A program made the translations under genes and the position numbers. A stretch of 64,000 bases of DNA, from contig CBDCDT010000002.1 in NCBI GenBank assembly GCA_965215445.1, forward strand, positions 1,860,001 through 1,924,000, given 5' to 3'. A model generated the notes under the pieces. The model saw nothing but the letters and a program-made list of their open reading frames with translations, was not told where the DNA came from and made no database searches. The DNA comes from CBDBLK01 sp965215445. Its GTDB lineage: Bacteria > Bdellovibrionota > Bacteriovoracia > Bacteriovoracales > Bacteriovoracaceae. Shown piece after piece: positions 25,300 to 33,252 of this stretch. How positions within the stretch are numbered: position 1 is the first letter of the stretch; each line of letters starts with the position of its first letter.

Positions 25300-26751
25300 A
25301 TGGGCCGTTCTCTCGACCGTGAAACATTTCTTCCCGAAGACTATCGGGAGTTTTCCGTTCGCCTCGATACCCAGTTGCGGGAGTTGAGGGAGCGAATTTG
25401 CGAACCGTGTTTTCAGCGGGAGCACTTTAGCTTGGGAGCGGAACTGGAAGTTTATCTGGTCGATGGCGACAACCGACCGGCCTGCGCCAATAAAGCGCTG
25501 CTCGAACTGGCCCGCCATCCGGGCCTTACTCCCGAGATCAACCGTTATAATTTGGAACTCAATTTGACTCCCACCCACGGGAAGGGGGCACTTTTTGGAT
25601 TGGAGCGGGAGATTCACTCCCTGTTGGAGATACTGGCGGGGCACGGCCGGGGTATTGGAGTGGGCATCGTTCCGGTGGGCATTTTGCCGACGTTGCAGAA
25701 AAAACACCTGGATTCGGAGTACATGACCGACGATAGACGCTACCGTGCGCTGGAGCGAGGACTTTGTGGATTGGATCACAAACATTATAAAATTAATATC
25801 AATGGGCCGGAACCTCTCGCATTGGAGGGAGAGGGAATTTCCGTGGAGGGGGCGAATACCTCTTTTCAGGTGCATCTTCGCGTCCCCGCCGATCGCTTTG
25901 CCGATTATTTTAATGCCGCCCAATTGACTACGCCGCTGGTGCTGGGCCTTTGTGGCAATTCTCCCCTCGTCGTTGGGCACAGGTTGTGGCAGGAATCCCG
26001 CATTGCCCTCTTTAAACAGAGTGTGGATTTTCGGGAGCACGAGGAACTGCATTGGCGATGGCCTTCGCGCGTACCCTTTGGACACGGATGGATTCGGCGC
26101 GAGGCGTGGGAATTGTTCTCCCAGAATGTGGCCCTGTACGAACCTCTGCTTCCGGTTCTTTACGAGGATTCCGAACCCTTTTCATTTCCCGAACTGTGTT
26201 TGCATCACGGAACCGTCTGGCCTTGGAACCGGGCGATTTATCATCCCGGGAGAGAGGGGCATTTGAGAATCGAATTTCGGACATTGCCGGCGGGGCCGTC
26301 GGTTCCCGATATGGTGGCCAATCTGGCGCTGGCCACAGGCATGGCCTTAGGCGTGGCAGACGTTGCGGGAGATTACTGTGCCAGACTGCCGTTTGCCTAT
26401 GCCGAATACAATTTTTATCGGGCGGCCCAACACGGACTTGCCGCCAATTTGATCTGGCCCCACCAGGGGAGGGGAGGTTTTGGCGAACGCCCGATTGTCA
26501 GTGTCATCGAGGAATTTCTTCCTTTGGCGCGCAAAGGCCTTGACCTTTTAGAGATGGACGCCGGTGAGATCGACAAATTTTGGGCCATCATTTGCGAGCG
26601 TTTTGAAAAAAAGGTGACGGGAGCGAGCTGGCAGTTGGGCCGCTTTGAACATCACCGCAAAAGCTGTTCGGTCGATGAATCTTGTCTGCGCCTGTTGCAA
26701 GATTACCGGGACAATCTGGCGACGGGAAAACAGGTGGCGCTTTGGAATTGA
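25300..26751 (+). CDS. GCS2-family carboxylate-amine ligase
   Basis: This 483-residue protein resembles the glutamate-cysteine ligase 2 (YbdK) family: LGAELEVYLVDGDNRP near residue 45 starts the ATP/substrate sheet, and NRYNLELNLTPTHG, ANTSFQVHLRV, GNSPLVVGHRLWQESRIALF and HLRIEFRTLPAGPSVPDMVAN follow. Such enzymes join a carboxylate to an amine using ATP; the substrate is not fixed by sequence. The next gene starts within its stop and encodes an aspartoacylase-type deacylase, so the two may make and remove the same amide bond. Confidence 0.85.
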   Translation: MGRSLDRETFLPEDYREFSVRLDTQLRELRERICEPCFQREHFSLGAELEVYLVDGDNRPACANKALLELARHPGLTPEINRYNLELNLTPTHGKGALFGLEREIHSLLEILAGHGRGIGVGIVPVGILPTLQKKHLDSEYMTDDRRYRALERGLCGLDHKHYKININGPEPLALEGEGISVEGANTSFQVHLRVPADRFADYFNAAQLTTPLVLGLCGNSPLVVGHRLWQESRIALFKQSVDFREHEELHWRWPSRVPFGHGWIRREAWELFSQNVALYEPLLPVLYEDSEPFSFPELCLHHGTVWPWNRAIYHPGREGHLRIEFRTLPAGPSVPDMVANLALATGMALGVADVAGDYCARLPFAYAEYNFYRAAQHGLAANLIWPHQGRGGFGERPIVSVIEEFLPLARKGLDLLEMDAGEIDKFWAIICERFEKKVTGASWQLGRFEHHRKSCSVDESCLRLLQDYRDNLATGKQVALWN

Positions 26752-27797
26752 AGCTTTTAAAGGCCCCTGACCCCCGTGACATTCCCCTCAAGGCCTGCCA
26801 ATTTTTGAAGCAGTTGGGTGTCTCGACAATTATCGAACTTCCCGGAAAAGACAGCTCCAGAAAGCGCACCTTGGTCACCCTTTCCCACGGCAATGAACCC
26901 TCTGGATTTCAGGCCCTGCACCAATGGCTGCGAGAGGGGAGAAGGCCACTGGTGGATATTACCGTCATCCTCGGCGGAGTCGAGGCCGCCTTGAAAGAAC
27001 CCCTTTTTTTTCACCGCCACCTTCCCCAACAGAGGGATTTCAACCGCTGCTTTGATCCTCCCTTCGAGGATTCCCAAGGCCTTAAGGCCCAGGCAGTGTT
27101 GGAAAAAATTTGGCGGGATCGCCCGGAGGCCATCATTGATATGCACAACACTTCGGGGGCAACCCCCGCCTTTGCCGTCTCCTGTCAAGCACAAGCAAAA
27201 GAGCGGGCGCTGGCGGGAAATTTTGTGGACACATTGATTCTCTCCCAACTGCGCGTAGGTGCATTGATGGAGGCAGAGTTCCCCTGTCCCGTGGTCACAG
27301 TGGAGGCCGGGGGGCGCGAAGACCCCCACTCTTTGAATACCGCCGCAGAGGGCCTGGAGAGATTTTTTTTGAGTGAGGATTTATTTGCTGGAACCAGGCC
27401 CGTCTCTCTGGTCACCAACCCCCTGCGCTTGGAGCTAAGAGAGGCGGAGTTGAGTTATGCCGACGGGCCTTGTGACGGCGATGGTATCGTTTTGAGACGT
27501 GACATTGAATCACTGAATTTTCGCCCTTTGGGCGCAGACGAAGCTATCGGTTGGGCCAACCGGCGGGGCCTTTCACACTTGCGGGTGAAAACCCCGAGCG
27601 GCCTTTCCGCTATCGACGAGTATTTTGTGATTCGGCAGGGACAAATCTGTCCCAGAAAACCCATGACTTTGTTTATGGCCACCAAGCGGGCGGATATTGC
27701 CCTTTCCGACTGCCTCTTTTATTTCGTTTGGGCGCAGGAATCGCAGGCCCCCAATTCCGAGACGACTTCAAGCACCGTCTCGGAAGTTGGAAGATAA
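26748..27797 (+). CDS. Succinylglutamate desuccinylase/aspartoacylase-like Zn hydrolase
   Basis: This protein has 349 residues from TTG 26748, which overlaps the GCS2 stop (TTGA). The M14-like metal site is visible as LSHGNEPSG (His and Glu ligands) and DMHNTSG (substrate-binding Asp/His region), with TVEAGGREDPHSL later. Family members hydrolyse N-acyl amino acids such as N-succinylglutamate or N-acetylaspartate. Pairing with a GCS2 ligase suggests a private amide substrate. Confidence 0.83.
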   Translation: MKLLKAPDPRDIPLKACQFLKQLGVSTIIELPGKDSSRKRTLVTLSHGNEPSGFQALHQWLREGRRPLVDITVILGGVEAALKEPLFFHRHLPQQRDFNRCFDPPFEDSQGLKAQAVLEKIWRDRPEAIIDMHNTSGATPAFAVSCQAQAKERALAGNFVDTLILSQLRVGALMEAEFPCPVVTVEAGGREDPHSLNTAAEGLERFFLSEDLFAGTRPVSLVTNPLRLELREAELSYADGPCDGDGIVLRRDIESLNFRPLGADEAIGWANRRGLSHLRVKTPSGLSAIDEYFVIRQGQICPRKPMTLFMATKRADIALSDCLFYFVWAQESQAPNSETTSSTVSEVGR

Positions 27798-27807
27798 AAG
27801 GTATAAA

Positions 27808-28359
27808 CTAATCGACAAAAGAGAGAGTGTGTACATTTCTCACCCCGGACTCATCTGGAGCGCCTTCGAGAAAATTGGCCTGAAGCAGGGTGGGGCCTCC
27901 ATCGTTGCCCATGCCAAAGCGCAAGTTGTCGAGGTGATAATTGTCATCTTCGATGGGAATTAACAAAACCTCACCTTCATTTCTCATCAGGGGAACTTCG
28001 ACGATGGATTCGTCGAACATAAGTGCGGTTTGGGTTCCGAGAAGCAGGCCTTCGCTAATGGTGTCTCCGTCGATGATCAGAGAGTAGGGTAGTCCTTCCG
28101 TGGCGAAGGTAAAGGGGTTGACCCCTCTTTGTTGGTCGGTGATTTGCTGGGGGGTTTCTCCAATAGAGACGGACACCTGGCGAGTACCCTGAGCATCGGT
28201 CGTCCAGGAAGTCGAATACGAGTTTCCGGCAACTGCCTGAACAAATTCTGCCTGACTGGGTTCCCAGGTTCTCGAGTGTTCTTCGGCATTTTCTATTTCA
28301 CAGCCGGTGATTAACAGGGATAGGAAAAGGGGCCATTGGATCAGCATTCTCGCTCTCAT
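27808..28359 (-). CDS. Lipoprotein, unknown
   Basis: This protein has 183 residues from ATG 28359, placed 7 bases after AAAGGAG. The signal peptide ends in the lipobox LITGC. The mature part is acidic and beta-rich (for example TRQVSVSIGETPQQITDQQ) with no Cys other than the lipidated one. No known domain. It stands alone, convergent with the deacylase gene 10 bases away. Confidence 0.78.
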   Translation of the reverse strand: MRARMLIQWPLFLSLLITGCEIENAEEHSRTWEPSQAEFVQAVAGNSYSTSWTTDAQGTRQVSVSIGETPQQITDQQRGVNPFTFATEGLPYSLIIDGDTISEGLLLGTQTALMFDESIVEVPLMRNEGEVLLIPIEDDNYHLDNLRFGMGNDGGPTLLQANFLEGAPDESGVRNVHTLSFVD

Positions 28360-28546
28360 GCACAAACTCCTTTGTTCGTTGATTAAAGTCTATCCTTTTT
28401 TCCAAGGACAGACCGATGACAAAATTTTCTCCCTCTGGAAAATGATTCGTCAAGCACCACCGTTTAGAATAAGGGGCAAAGTCGTCTCTCACCCTAATTT
28501 CCTGATCTTATGATGATGTGTGCCATGATAGGGAAACGCCAAAGTT

Positions 28547-28571
28547 AAGGCCCCGCCCCGAGGCCTTTTTT
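28547..28571 (+). terminator. Rho-independent terminator-like hairpin
   Basis: AAGGCC (28547-28552) pairs with GGCCTT (28562-28567), and the run continues as TTTTTT. It reads best on the plus strand but lies next to the Rpn stop, so on the minus strand it could also help end that message, with a weaker U-tract. Confidence 0.5.
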
Positions 28572-29514
28572 AGGTCTGTTTTTCTAATTCGCGGATTTCT
28601 TTGAGAGAAAGGCCAGTTGCTTTGCTGATAAATCTGGGGTCGGAACCAGAGGCCAGCATATCACGGGCAATTTTTTTGCGTTCCTCAGTGCGGCCTTCTT
28701 CTCGGCCTTCTTCTCGGCCTTCTTCTCGGCCTTCTTCTTTCGCTAGATCGAGAGAATATTTCAAAGGTGGCATAACTCTTTCCTCTTCCGGTAGGCTTTG
28801 GGCCTCTACCTCTTTAACAACCTTCCAAAGTTTTGGGTTGTATTGGCAGACGTAATCGACTGCTCTTTCTATTATTTTTTGCCTCTCTTCCTTACCTGAG
28901 ACACCTTTTAGCTTTGAACCAAGGTCGAAAAGTTCCTTTATGGTACTCTTCTTAACGTCCCATATTTTTTGCATTATATAAATTGCGGGGCCTGATGTCA
29001 ATTCCCTGATGTCCTCAGTGCCAAGGTCTTGTAAATTCAAGAGTTTGCAAGTGAAATCAAGAATATTTGCCCCAAACTCGCGGCGAATGGCAGGGTCGAG
29101 GGCCAAAGAATCCTGAAAGTTCAGCGGCCTTTTCCACTTCTTGTCTTTGCCATGATAGACCAGAATCGGAATAATGGCGTGAGTGGATTCTTTATAAATT
29201 TGCGCCTGATACCCCAATAACTGCTGCAAAAGTTTGGCGTACTGTCCGCTTTTATGCTCCAGAAGGAACAGGATACGCGTTTGCTTTCGAGTTCTCTTCC
29301 TTTCAACGGAGAAAATTAAATCAATTCTTTTCTCGTTTAATTCCTTATCTATCAATGTGGTAAGTTCCGATTGAATGGTGCTCCAGTCGAACATGGCGAA
29401 TTGTTCACTCGTGAGAACCAAACGGAAGATGTCCAAGCAATACTTTTTGTCTCTGAAAATTTCTTTAAAAAACGCATCGTGAAGCTGTTTTTTCGATTGG
29501 GCCGCTTTGCTCAT
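28570..29514 (-). CDS. Rpn-family PD-(D/E)XK nuclease (recombination-promoting, transposase_31)
   Basis: This 314-residue protein begins SKKQLHDAFFKEIFRDKKYCLDIF, the usual Rpn opening. The nuclease core is seen as KRIDLIFSVE and LFLLEHKSGQ (Asp and Glu-x-Lys), then YHGKDKKWKRPLNF. Rpn proteins are DNases that stimulate RecA-independent recombination, and they are often found in accessory DNA. The C-terminal linker has four EEGR units encoded by 12-bp repeats, followed by a short helical end (PRFISKATGLSLKEIRELEK). Confidence 0.92.
   Translation of the reverse strand: MSKAAQSKKQLHDAFFKEIFRDKKYCLDIFRLVLTSEQFAMFDWSTIQSELTTLIDKELNEKRIDLIFSVERKRTRKQTRILFLLEHKSGQYAKLLQQLLGYQAQIYKESTHAIIPILVYHGKDKKWKRPLNFQDSLALDPAIRREFGANILDFTCKLLNLQDLGTEDIRELTSGPAIYIMQKIWDVKKSTIKELFDLGSKLKGVSGKEERQKIIERAVDYVCQYNPKLWKVVKEVEAQSLPEEERVMPPLKYSLDLAKEEGREEGREEGREEGRTEERKKIARDMLASGSDPRFISKATGLSLKEIRELEKQT
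28691..28738 (-). repeat. Four exact 12-bp tandem repeats inside the Rpn gene
   Basis: CGGCCTTCTTCT on the plus strand occurs four times without mismatch and encodes EEGR units in the linker between nuclease core and C-terminal helix. Copy number could change by slippage without breaking the frame. Confidence 0.95.
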
Positions 29515-29659
29515 TCGGGGATATTAGGTCAGCAAAGCTTAATTGGCAAAAAAGTGAGGAGAAAGTCTGACAATTGAAAAGCTATGCCAGCATTTTGGTC
29601 TGGGCAGAACTGCGATAAAGGGTTACCTTCGGAGGATTGGAGAGGGCCAAGTCCTCATT

Positions 29660-29890
29660 TTATTGCCTTTTTGAGTAAATAGGTTTTAAAAGTTCCCAAA
29701 CCTCTAAATCCAAGGCAGAACTAATTTTTTCCAAAGTTCTAAGAGTGGGTGAGTGAGTATTTTTAGGACTCTCCAAGGCCTGAAGGTGTTTATATTCAAT
29801 ATCGGCCAATTCAGCTAAAAAGTTTTGAGTCAGACTTTTTTTTCTTCTCAGTGTCTTGATGTGTTTCGCTAATTTTTCTTCTGTTTTCAC
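29660..29890 (-). CDS. XRE-family HTH repressor, copy 1
   Basis: This 76-residue protein is a single helix-turn-helix domain (LTQNFLAELADIEYKHLQALE, then SPTLRTLEKISSALDL) of the Cro/C1 type. It is about 75 percent identical to the protein encoded at 30005-30226, so the two are a tandem duplication. Both have a similar dyad-rich stretch upstream that probably holds their own operators. The AT-rich setting suggests acquired DNA. Confidence 0.87.
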   Translation of the reverse strand: MKTEEKLAKHIKTLRRKKSLTQNFLAELADIEYKHLQALESPKNTHSPTLRTLEKISSALDLEVWELLKPIYSKRQ

Positions 29891-29944
29891 GCCTGAAATG
29901 TCAGGTTATTATCATTCCAAGAGAACCTTATTAATCAGGTGTTT
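29891..29944 (-). promoter_or_regulatory. Operator region of XRE copy 1
   Basis: Just upstream of the start, CCTGAAATGTCAGG (29892-29905) is a dyad with 5-base arms, and at 29923-29944 an imperfect copy of the 26-bp palindrome found before XRE copy 2 occurs (CCTTATTAATCAGG core). The same two elements occur in the same order before copy 2, so the control region was duplicated with the gene. Confidence 0.6.
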
Positions 29945-30004
29945 TTTATCCTTGAAATGACTTGTTTAATTATTGACCACTATTAGATTGTAAATAAATA
30001 ATAT

Positions 30005-30226
30005 TTATTTACAAATAGGCCTTAAAAATTCCCAAGTTTGCAATTCTAGTGCACTACTGATTTTTTCAAGGGTTCTCAGGGTAGGTGAATGGGTATTTTT
30101 AGGGTTTTCTAGTGTCTGAAGATGCTTATATTCAATATTGGCCAATTCTGCCAAAGCGTTTTGGGTTAAATTTCTTTCTTTACGCAATAACTTAATATGT
30201 TTTGCTAATTTTTCCTCTGTAGACAC
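30005..30226 (-). CDS. XRE-family HTH repressor, copy 2
   Basis: This 73-residue single-domain repressor is nearly the same as copy 1 (LTQNALAELANIEYKHLQ, SPTLRTLEKISSALEL). It is divergent from the gene at 30309, with a perfect 26-bp palindrome between them, so it probably represses both itself and that gene. Which copy controls which operator cannot be told from sequence. Confidence 0.87.
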   Translation of the reverse strand: MSTEEKLAKHIKLLRKERNLTQNALAELANIEYKHLQTLENPKNTHSPTLRTLEKISSALELQTWEFLRPICK

Positions 30227-30255
30227 ACCTTAAATATCAGGCTATCTTCATCTAT

Positions 30256-30281
30256 GAAACACCTTATATATAAGGTGTTTC
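30256..30281. promoter_or_regulatory. 26-bp perfect palindrome between divergent genes
   Basis: Each half reads GAAACACCTTATA. The site sits 30 bases upstream of XRE copy 2 and 27 bases before the ATG of the plus-strand gene, the classic place for an operator of a dimeric HTH protein. The centre TATATA could also be part of a -10 element. Confidence 0.75.
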
Positions 30282-30308
30282 GCAAAGATTTAAATTTTAG
30301 TGCTAATT

Positions 30309-30758
30309 ATGGAATCAAAAAACAATACAGAAGAACAAAAGGAAACAGACACTAACGAAGTTATCAAGGAAGGGCTGGAAACTCTGGGATTAAGTCTTGA
30401 GTCTTTTAAAGAAATTGCTGGAGAATGCTTAACGGAACATTTGACCCCAGAAGGACAACTTAATCTTAATCACGCTCCCGGCATCGAAGTTATTGAAATT
30501 CTTGAATTGATTTATCTCAACTCTTCCCATTTGTATGGGGGTTACGACCAAGAAATGCACTTAGCAAATATCTGCCATGATATTGAGAGAGGTGGATTTC
30601 ATTACAAAAAGAGCAAGCTGGTCAAAGTGGCTTGGAAATTTTTTAAAAGAGAACGTTGGAGCTATGAAGCGGAAGCTTTCGATTTTAAACTGCGCTGGAG
30701 AATCAGGCTTAAACGCTGGTTTTCATCATTGCCTTTTTGTTCTTCCAAAAATTCTTAA
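30309..30758 (+). CDS. Hypothetical protein controlled by the XRE operator
   Basis: This protein has about 149 residues from ATG 30309 (GTG 30300 is in frame but less likely). The N-terminal third is acidic with many Glu and Thr, the middle holds LIYLNSSHLYGGYDQEMHLANICHDIERGG, and the end is strongly basic (FFKRERWSYEAEAFDFKLRWRIRLKRWF). No signal peptide or known family. Divergent from the repressor and sharing its palindrome, it may be the effector of a small repressor-effector module. Confidence 0.65.
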   Translation: MESKNNTEEQKETDTNEVIKEGLETLGLSLESFKEIAGECLTEHLTPEGQLNLNHAPGIEVIEILELIYLNSSHLYGGYDQEMHLANICHDIERGGFHYKKSKLVKVAWKFFKRERWSYEAEAFDFKLRWRIRLKRWFSSLPFCSSKNS

Positions 30759-31041
30759 ACCATGAAAATTTTTATATCAGTTGGGCCTTAATTGGGGCCT
30801 ATGCCAAGCATTTTTAGGAAAAAGCAGGAGAGAAATAACGCAGGGTTAAATAGGATTTGAAGTAGGCAAGGTTAGAAACGTACCGAAATATCAGAATATT
30901 TCGACCAGATTTAGAAAAGTCTCCTTCATGATTTTAAATAGTTAGAAGCACGACTCTTTGCATTAATCGGGGAAGGATGGGGCCGCAAGGCCCTCGTTCC
31001 CCCGATTTTGCTGCGGTCGGTGGTTCGAGGACTTTGACAAA
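30759..31041. other. Gene-free AT-rich stretch
   Basis: About 280 bases between the hypothetical gene and tRNA-Pro contain no open frame I can support. The last part holds a GC-rich hairpin (30965-31007). The start has an interrupted repeat around TTGGGCCTTAATTGGGGCC. I see no RNA gene. Confidence 0.5.
30965..31007. terminator. Long hairpin downstream of tRNA-Pro
   Basis: AATCGGGG (30965-30972) pairs with CCCCGATT (31000-31007), and GGGCC/GGCCC form an inner stem with a GCAA loop. It probably ends the tRNA-Pro transcript (minus strand), although the following bases are not a clean U-run; on the plus strand TTTT follows. Confidence 0.5.
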
Positions 31042-31118
31042 TGGTCGGAGCGACTGGATTTGAACCAGCGACCCCTATCCCCCCAGAATAGTGCGCTACC
31101 AGGCTGCGCTACGCTCCG
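31042..31118 (-). tRNA. tRNA-Pro (anticodon GGG)
   Basis: The 77-base minus-strand sequence folds with acceptor CGGAGCG/CGCTCCG, discriminator A and an encoded CCA. The D arm GCGCAGCCTGGTAGCGC, anticodon stem CTATT/GATAG with loop CTGGGGG, and T arm with TTCAAAT are all present. The loop gives anticodon GGG, reading CCC and CCU. Confidence 0.93.
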
Positions 31119-31204
31119 ACAGGCCCCTAGAGTAGAAAGAAACGCTGTTCTTGTCAATTGTTTCCTATATTTATATCCTATAACCCGCAACATTGGAGGA
31201 AGTC

Positions 31205-32323
31205 TTGATTTGGATAACACAACTTTTTGCCCTCGTTTTTTTTGTCGTTGGCAACAATCAAAGTCTTTTTGCCTGTTCTCCCGGTGTGAAACGCGTGGAC
31301 GGGGGAGTGTCCATCAGCACGGATGGAGGTAAAACATTTGCCCATAGAACCATCGCGGACGGCCTGGGAAGCGATCGAATTTTGGGAATCTTTGCCAGCG
31401 CAAAAAACGTCTATGTGGCAACTGACAAAGGTCTTGCCATCTCCAGCGACGGAGGGGCCTCCTTTGTCAATAAAACCACTTTGGATGGTCTGGGAAGTGA
31501 TTTTGTTTTTGAAGTCTTTGCCAGAGGACAAAAGGTCTATGTGGCAACCAACAAGGGCCTTGCCATCTCCACCGACGGAGGGATTTCCTTTGTCAATAAA
31601 ACCACGTTGGATGGACTGGGGAGCAATGAGGTCAACGCCGTCGTTGTTAGCGATCAAAACATCTATGTAGCAACTTATGGGGGGCTTTCCATCTCCACCG
31701 ATGGAGGAGCTTCATTTGTCAACAGAACTGTCTTTGATGGATTGGGAAGTAATCGCGTCAGGGGAATCTCTGTCAGAGGCAAAACTCTCTATGTAGCGAC
31801 TTCGGGAAGTTCGTTGCAACCACTACCTCGGGTAAACGGGGGGCTTTCTATCTCCAATGATGGAGGGGCGACATTTAAAAATATTCCGGTTGATTTTGAC
31901 AACTTTGGGTACAGTCTTCTCTCGGAAGTTTTTAGCGATGAACGCAATATTTATGTGGTAAACTACAACAATGCATTTGTTTCTCCCGATGGGGGAAGTT
32001 CGTTTACCGGCCTGGGGAATTTGAGCAAAGAAATACGTTTTTTCGGCATGCAGGCGTTTTTTGCCAACTCATCACGCGTTTATGTGGCCATGCCACGGGG
32101 CCTTTTTATCAGCACGGACGGGGGAAAGAAATTTACCAAGCGGACGGCCTCGGTTTTTCCGAATTGGAAGGGGGAGACGAAAATTAGTGCTATTTTTGCC
32201 GACGGACAAAGGCTCTATCTGGCGGCCGTAAAACTCAAGCAACTTAGCAGTGCTGTGTGTGATGATCTAATTCCCGCAAAGCGGCCTCAAAAGTTTTTTG
32301 ATGGCGTAGGGGTAAAATTTTAA
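31205..32323 (+). CDS. Secreted BNR/beta-propeller repeat protein
   Basis: This protein has about 372 residues. TTG 31205 follows GGAGGA (31195-31200) at short spacing and opens a hydrophobic signal (WITQLFALVFFVVG); LFAC could be an atypical lipobox. The body is six or so repeats of roughly 38-40 residues with the pattern GLSISTDGGASFVN.T..DGLGSN.V..V......VYVAT, typical of BNR/sialidase-like propellers. The last 19 codons overlap the end of the convergent metalloprotease gene, and this tail (KRPQKFFDGVGVKF) looks like a read-through extension. Confidence 0.8.
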   Translation: MIWITQLFALVFFVVGNNQSLFACSPGVKRVDGGVSISTDGGKTFAHRTIADGLGSDRILGIFASAKNVYVATDKGLAISSDGGASFVNKTTLDGLGSDFVFEVFARGQKVYVATNKGLAISTDGGISFVNKTTLDGLGSNEVNAVVVSDQNIYVATYGGLSISTDGGASFVNRTVFDGLGSNRVRGISVRGKTLYVATSGSSLQPLPRVNGGLSISNDGGATFKNIPVDFDNFGYSLLSEVFSDERNIYVVNYNNAFVSPDGGSSFTGLGNLSKEIRFFGMQAFFANSSRVYVAMPRGLFISTDGGKKFTKRTASVFPNWKGETKISAIFADGQRLYLAAVKLKQLSSAVCDDLIPAKRPQKFFDGVGVKF

Positions 32324-33214
32324 GCGGTTCATGTTGTGGAAATATAAATAATCAACTCCGTTCATAATGTCGTCTCGGGTTTTGATTTCTCGATCGGGGC
32401 ATCGAGCATCGCGGTAGGTATCGGGCAGCCCCAGAAGGTGGCCCAACTCGTGGATGTAAACATAGCACCTATGATCTTTTGTAAGCAGCGTGCGCCCGTC
32501 GCGATAGAGCGCCCAATTCTTGTGATTGGAGCGAGGGAAACTATCGTGAAAGTTGACAGTATGATCGTACCCCGATTTGTAATCGGTTATGCTTAGCTCG
32601 AGCTTGATTCCGTGTCTGGCATAAAAATGTTTTACACAGGGAATGGTTTCTCTGATGGTTAGGAGTGCCTCGGTTTTGAAGTGACCTTGGTAATTGGCAT
32701 GGAGATTGGCCTTGATAAGAATCTGCCCTGCTCGTTTTTGAATGGTGTATTTGCTTTTCAGCCATTGTTTGAAATCAATAAAGAGCCATTTGTCCTTTTC
32801 ACAAAGCTGCCAAAAAATCTCAGAATGTTCGACTTTTTTCCCTTCGGAAACGCTGTTGAGGCAGCTTGAGATGGTGTCGTTTCGAGCGGCATGGTAGTCG
32901 ATGATTTTGTCTGCGGTGTCAGTGTTTTCAAAAGTATCGGCAAGTTTGTTTCTCTCTTGCAGTACGGGCCTTATTTCGCCTATCAACTGGCGCATTTGCC
33001 CGCCCAAGCGCTTCAGCATCATTTTTTTGCTTGCGGGGGAATAGATGGGGGAGGATTTGATCTTGTCGTAGAGGTTTCTTATTTCATTCTGTCTGATCTC
33101 AAAGATTTCAAATTCTGTTTCGAGTTGGAAATAGCGTTCCAACTTGCTTTGGTCGCTATTTTGAGCAAAAACCATTGCGGAAAACAGGAAAAAAAATAGT
33201 GCTGCCAAAACCAT
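32267..33214 (-). CDS. Secreted zinc metalloprotease (metzincin-like)
   Basis: This 315-residue protein has a signal peptide (MVLAALFFFLFSAMVFAQ) and, near residue 265, HELGHLLGLPDTY, an HExxHxxGxxD zinc motif, followed by DDIMNG as a Met-turn. An Asp in the third-ligand position occurs in snapalysin and some other metzincins. The N-terminal 200 residues are helical and may be a propeptide. It is probably exported to the periplasm or medium. Confidence 0.85.
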   Translation of the reverse strand: MVLAALFFFLFSAMVFAQNSDQSKLERYFQLETEFEIFEIRQNEIRNLYDKIKSSPIYSPASKKMMLKRLGGQMRQLIGEIRPVLQERNKLADTFENTDTADKIIDYHAARNDTISSCLNSVSEGKKVEHSEIFWQLCEKDKWLFIDFKQWLKSKYTIQKRAGQILIKANLHANYQGHFKTEALLTIRETIPCVKHFYARHGIKLELSITDYKSGYDHTVNFHDSFPRSNHKNWALYRDGRTLLTKDHRCYVYIHELGHLLGLPDTYRDARCPDREIKTRDDIMNGVDYLYFHNMNRLKFYPYAIKKLLRPLCGN

Positions 33215-33252
33215 CTCATTTTTGGTAGGGTTTTTTGCGGAGGTAACTTATT

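Noticed and set aside
25046..25327. 93-codon minus-strand frame over the NYN leader
   Set aside because: It covers the promoter and hairpin, overlaps the NYN start in another frame and has no ribosome site or recognisable protein.
28691..28738. Possible CRISPR array from spaced repeats
   Set aside because: Units are contiguous 12-mers without spacers and lie inside a coding region; no cas genes are present.
28570..29514. Rpn gene as an active transposon
   Set aside because: The family is annotated as transposase_31, but no terminal inverted repeats or target duplications flank the gene.
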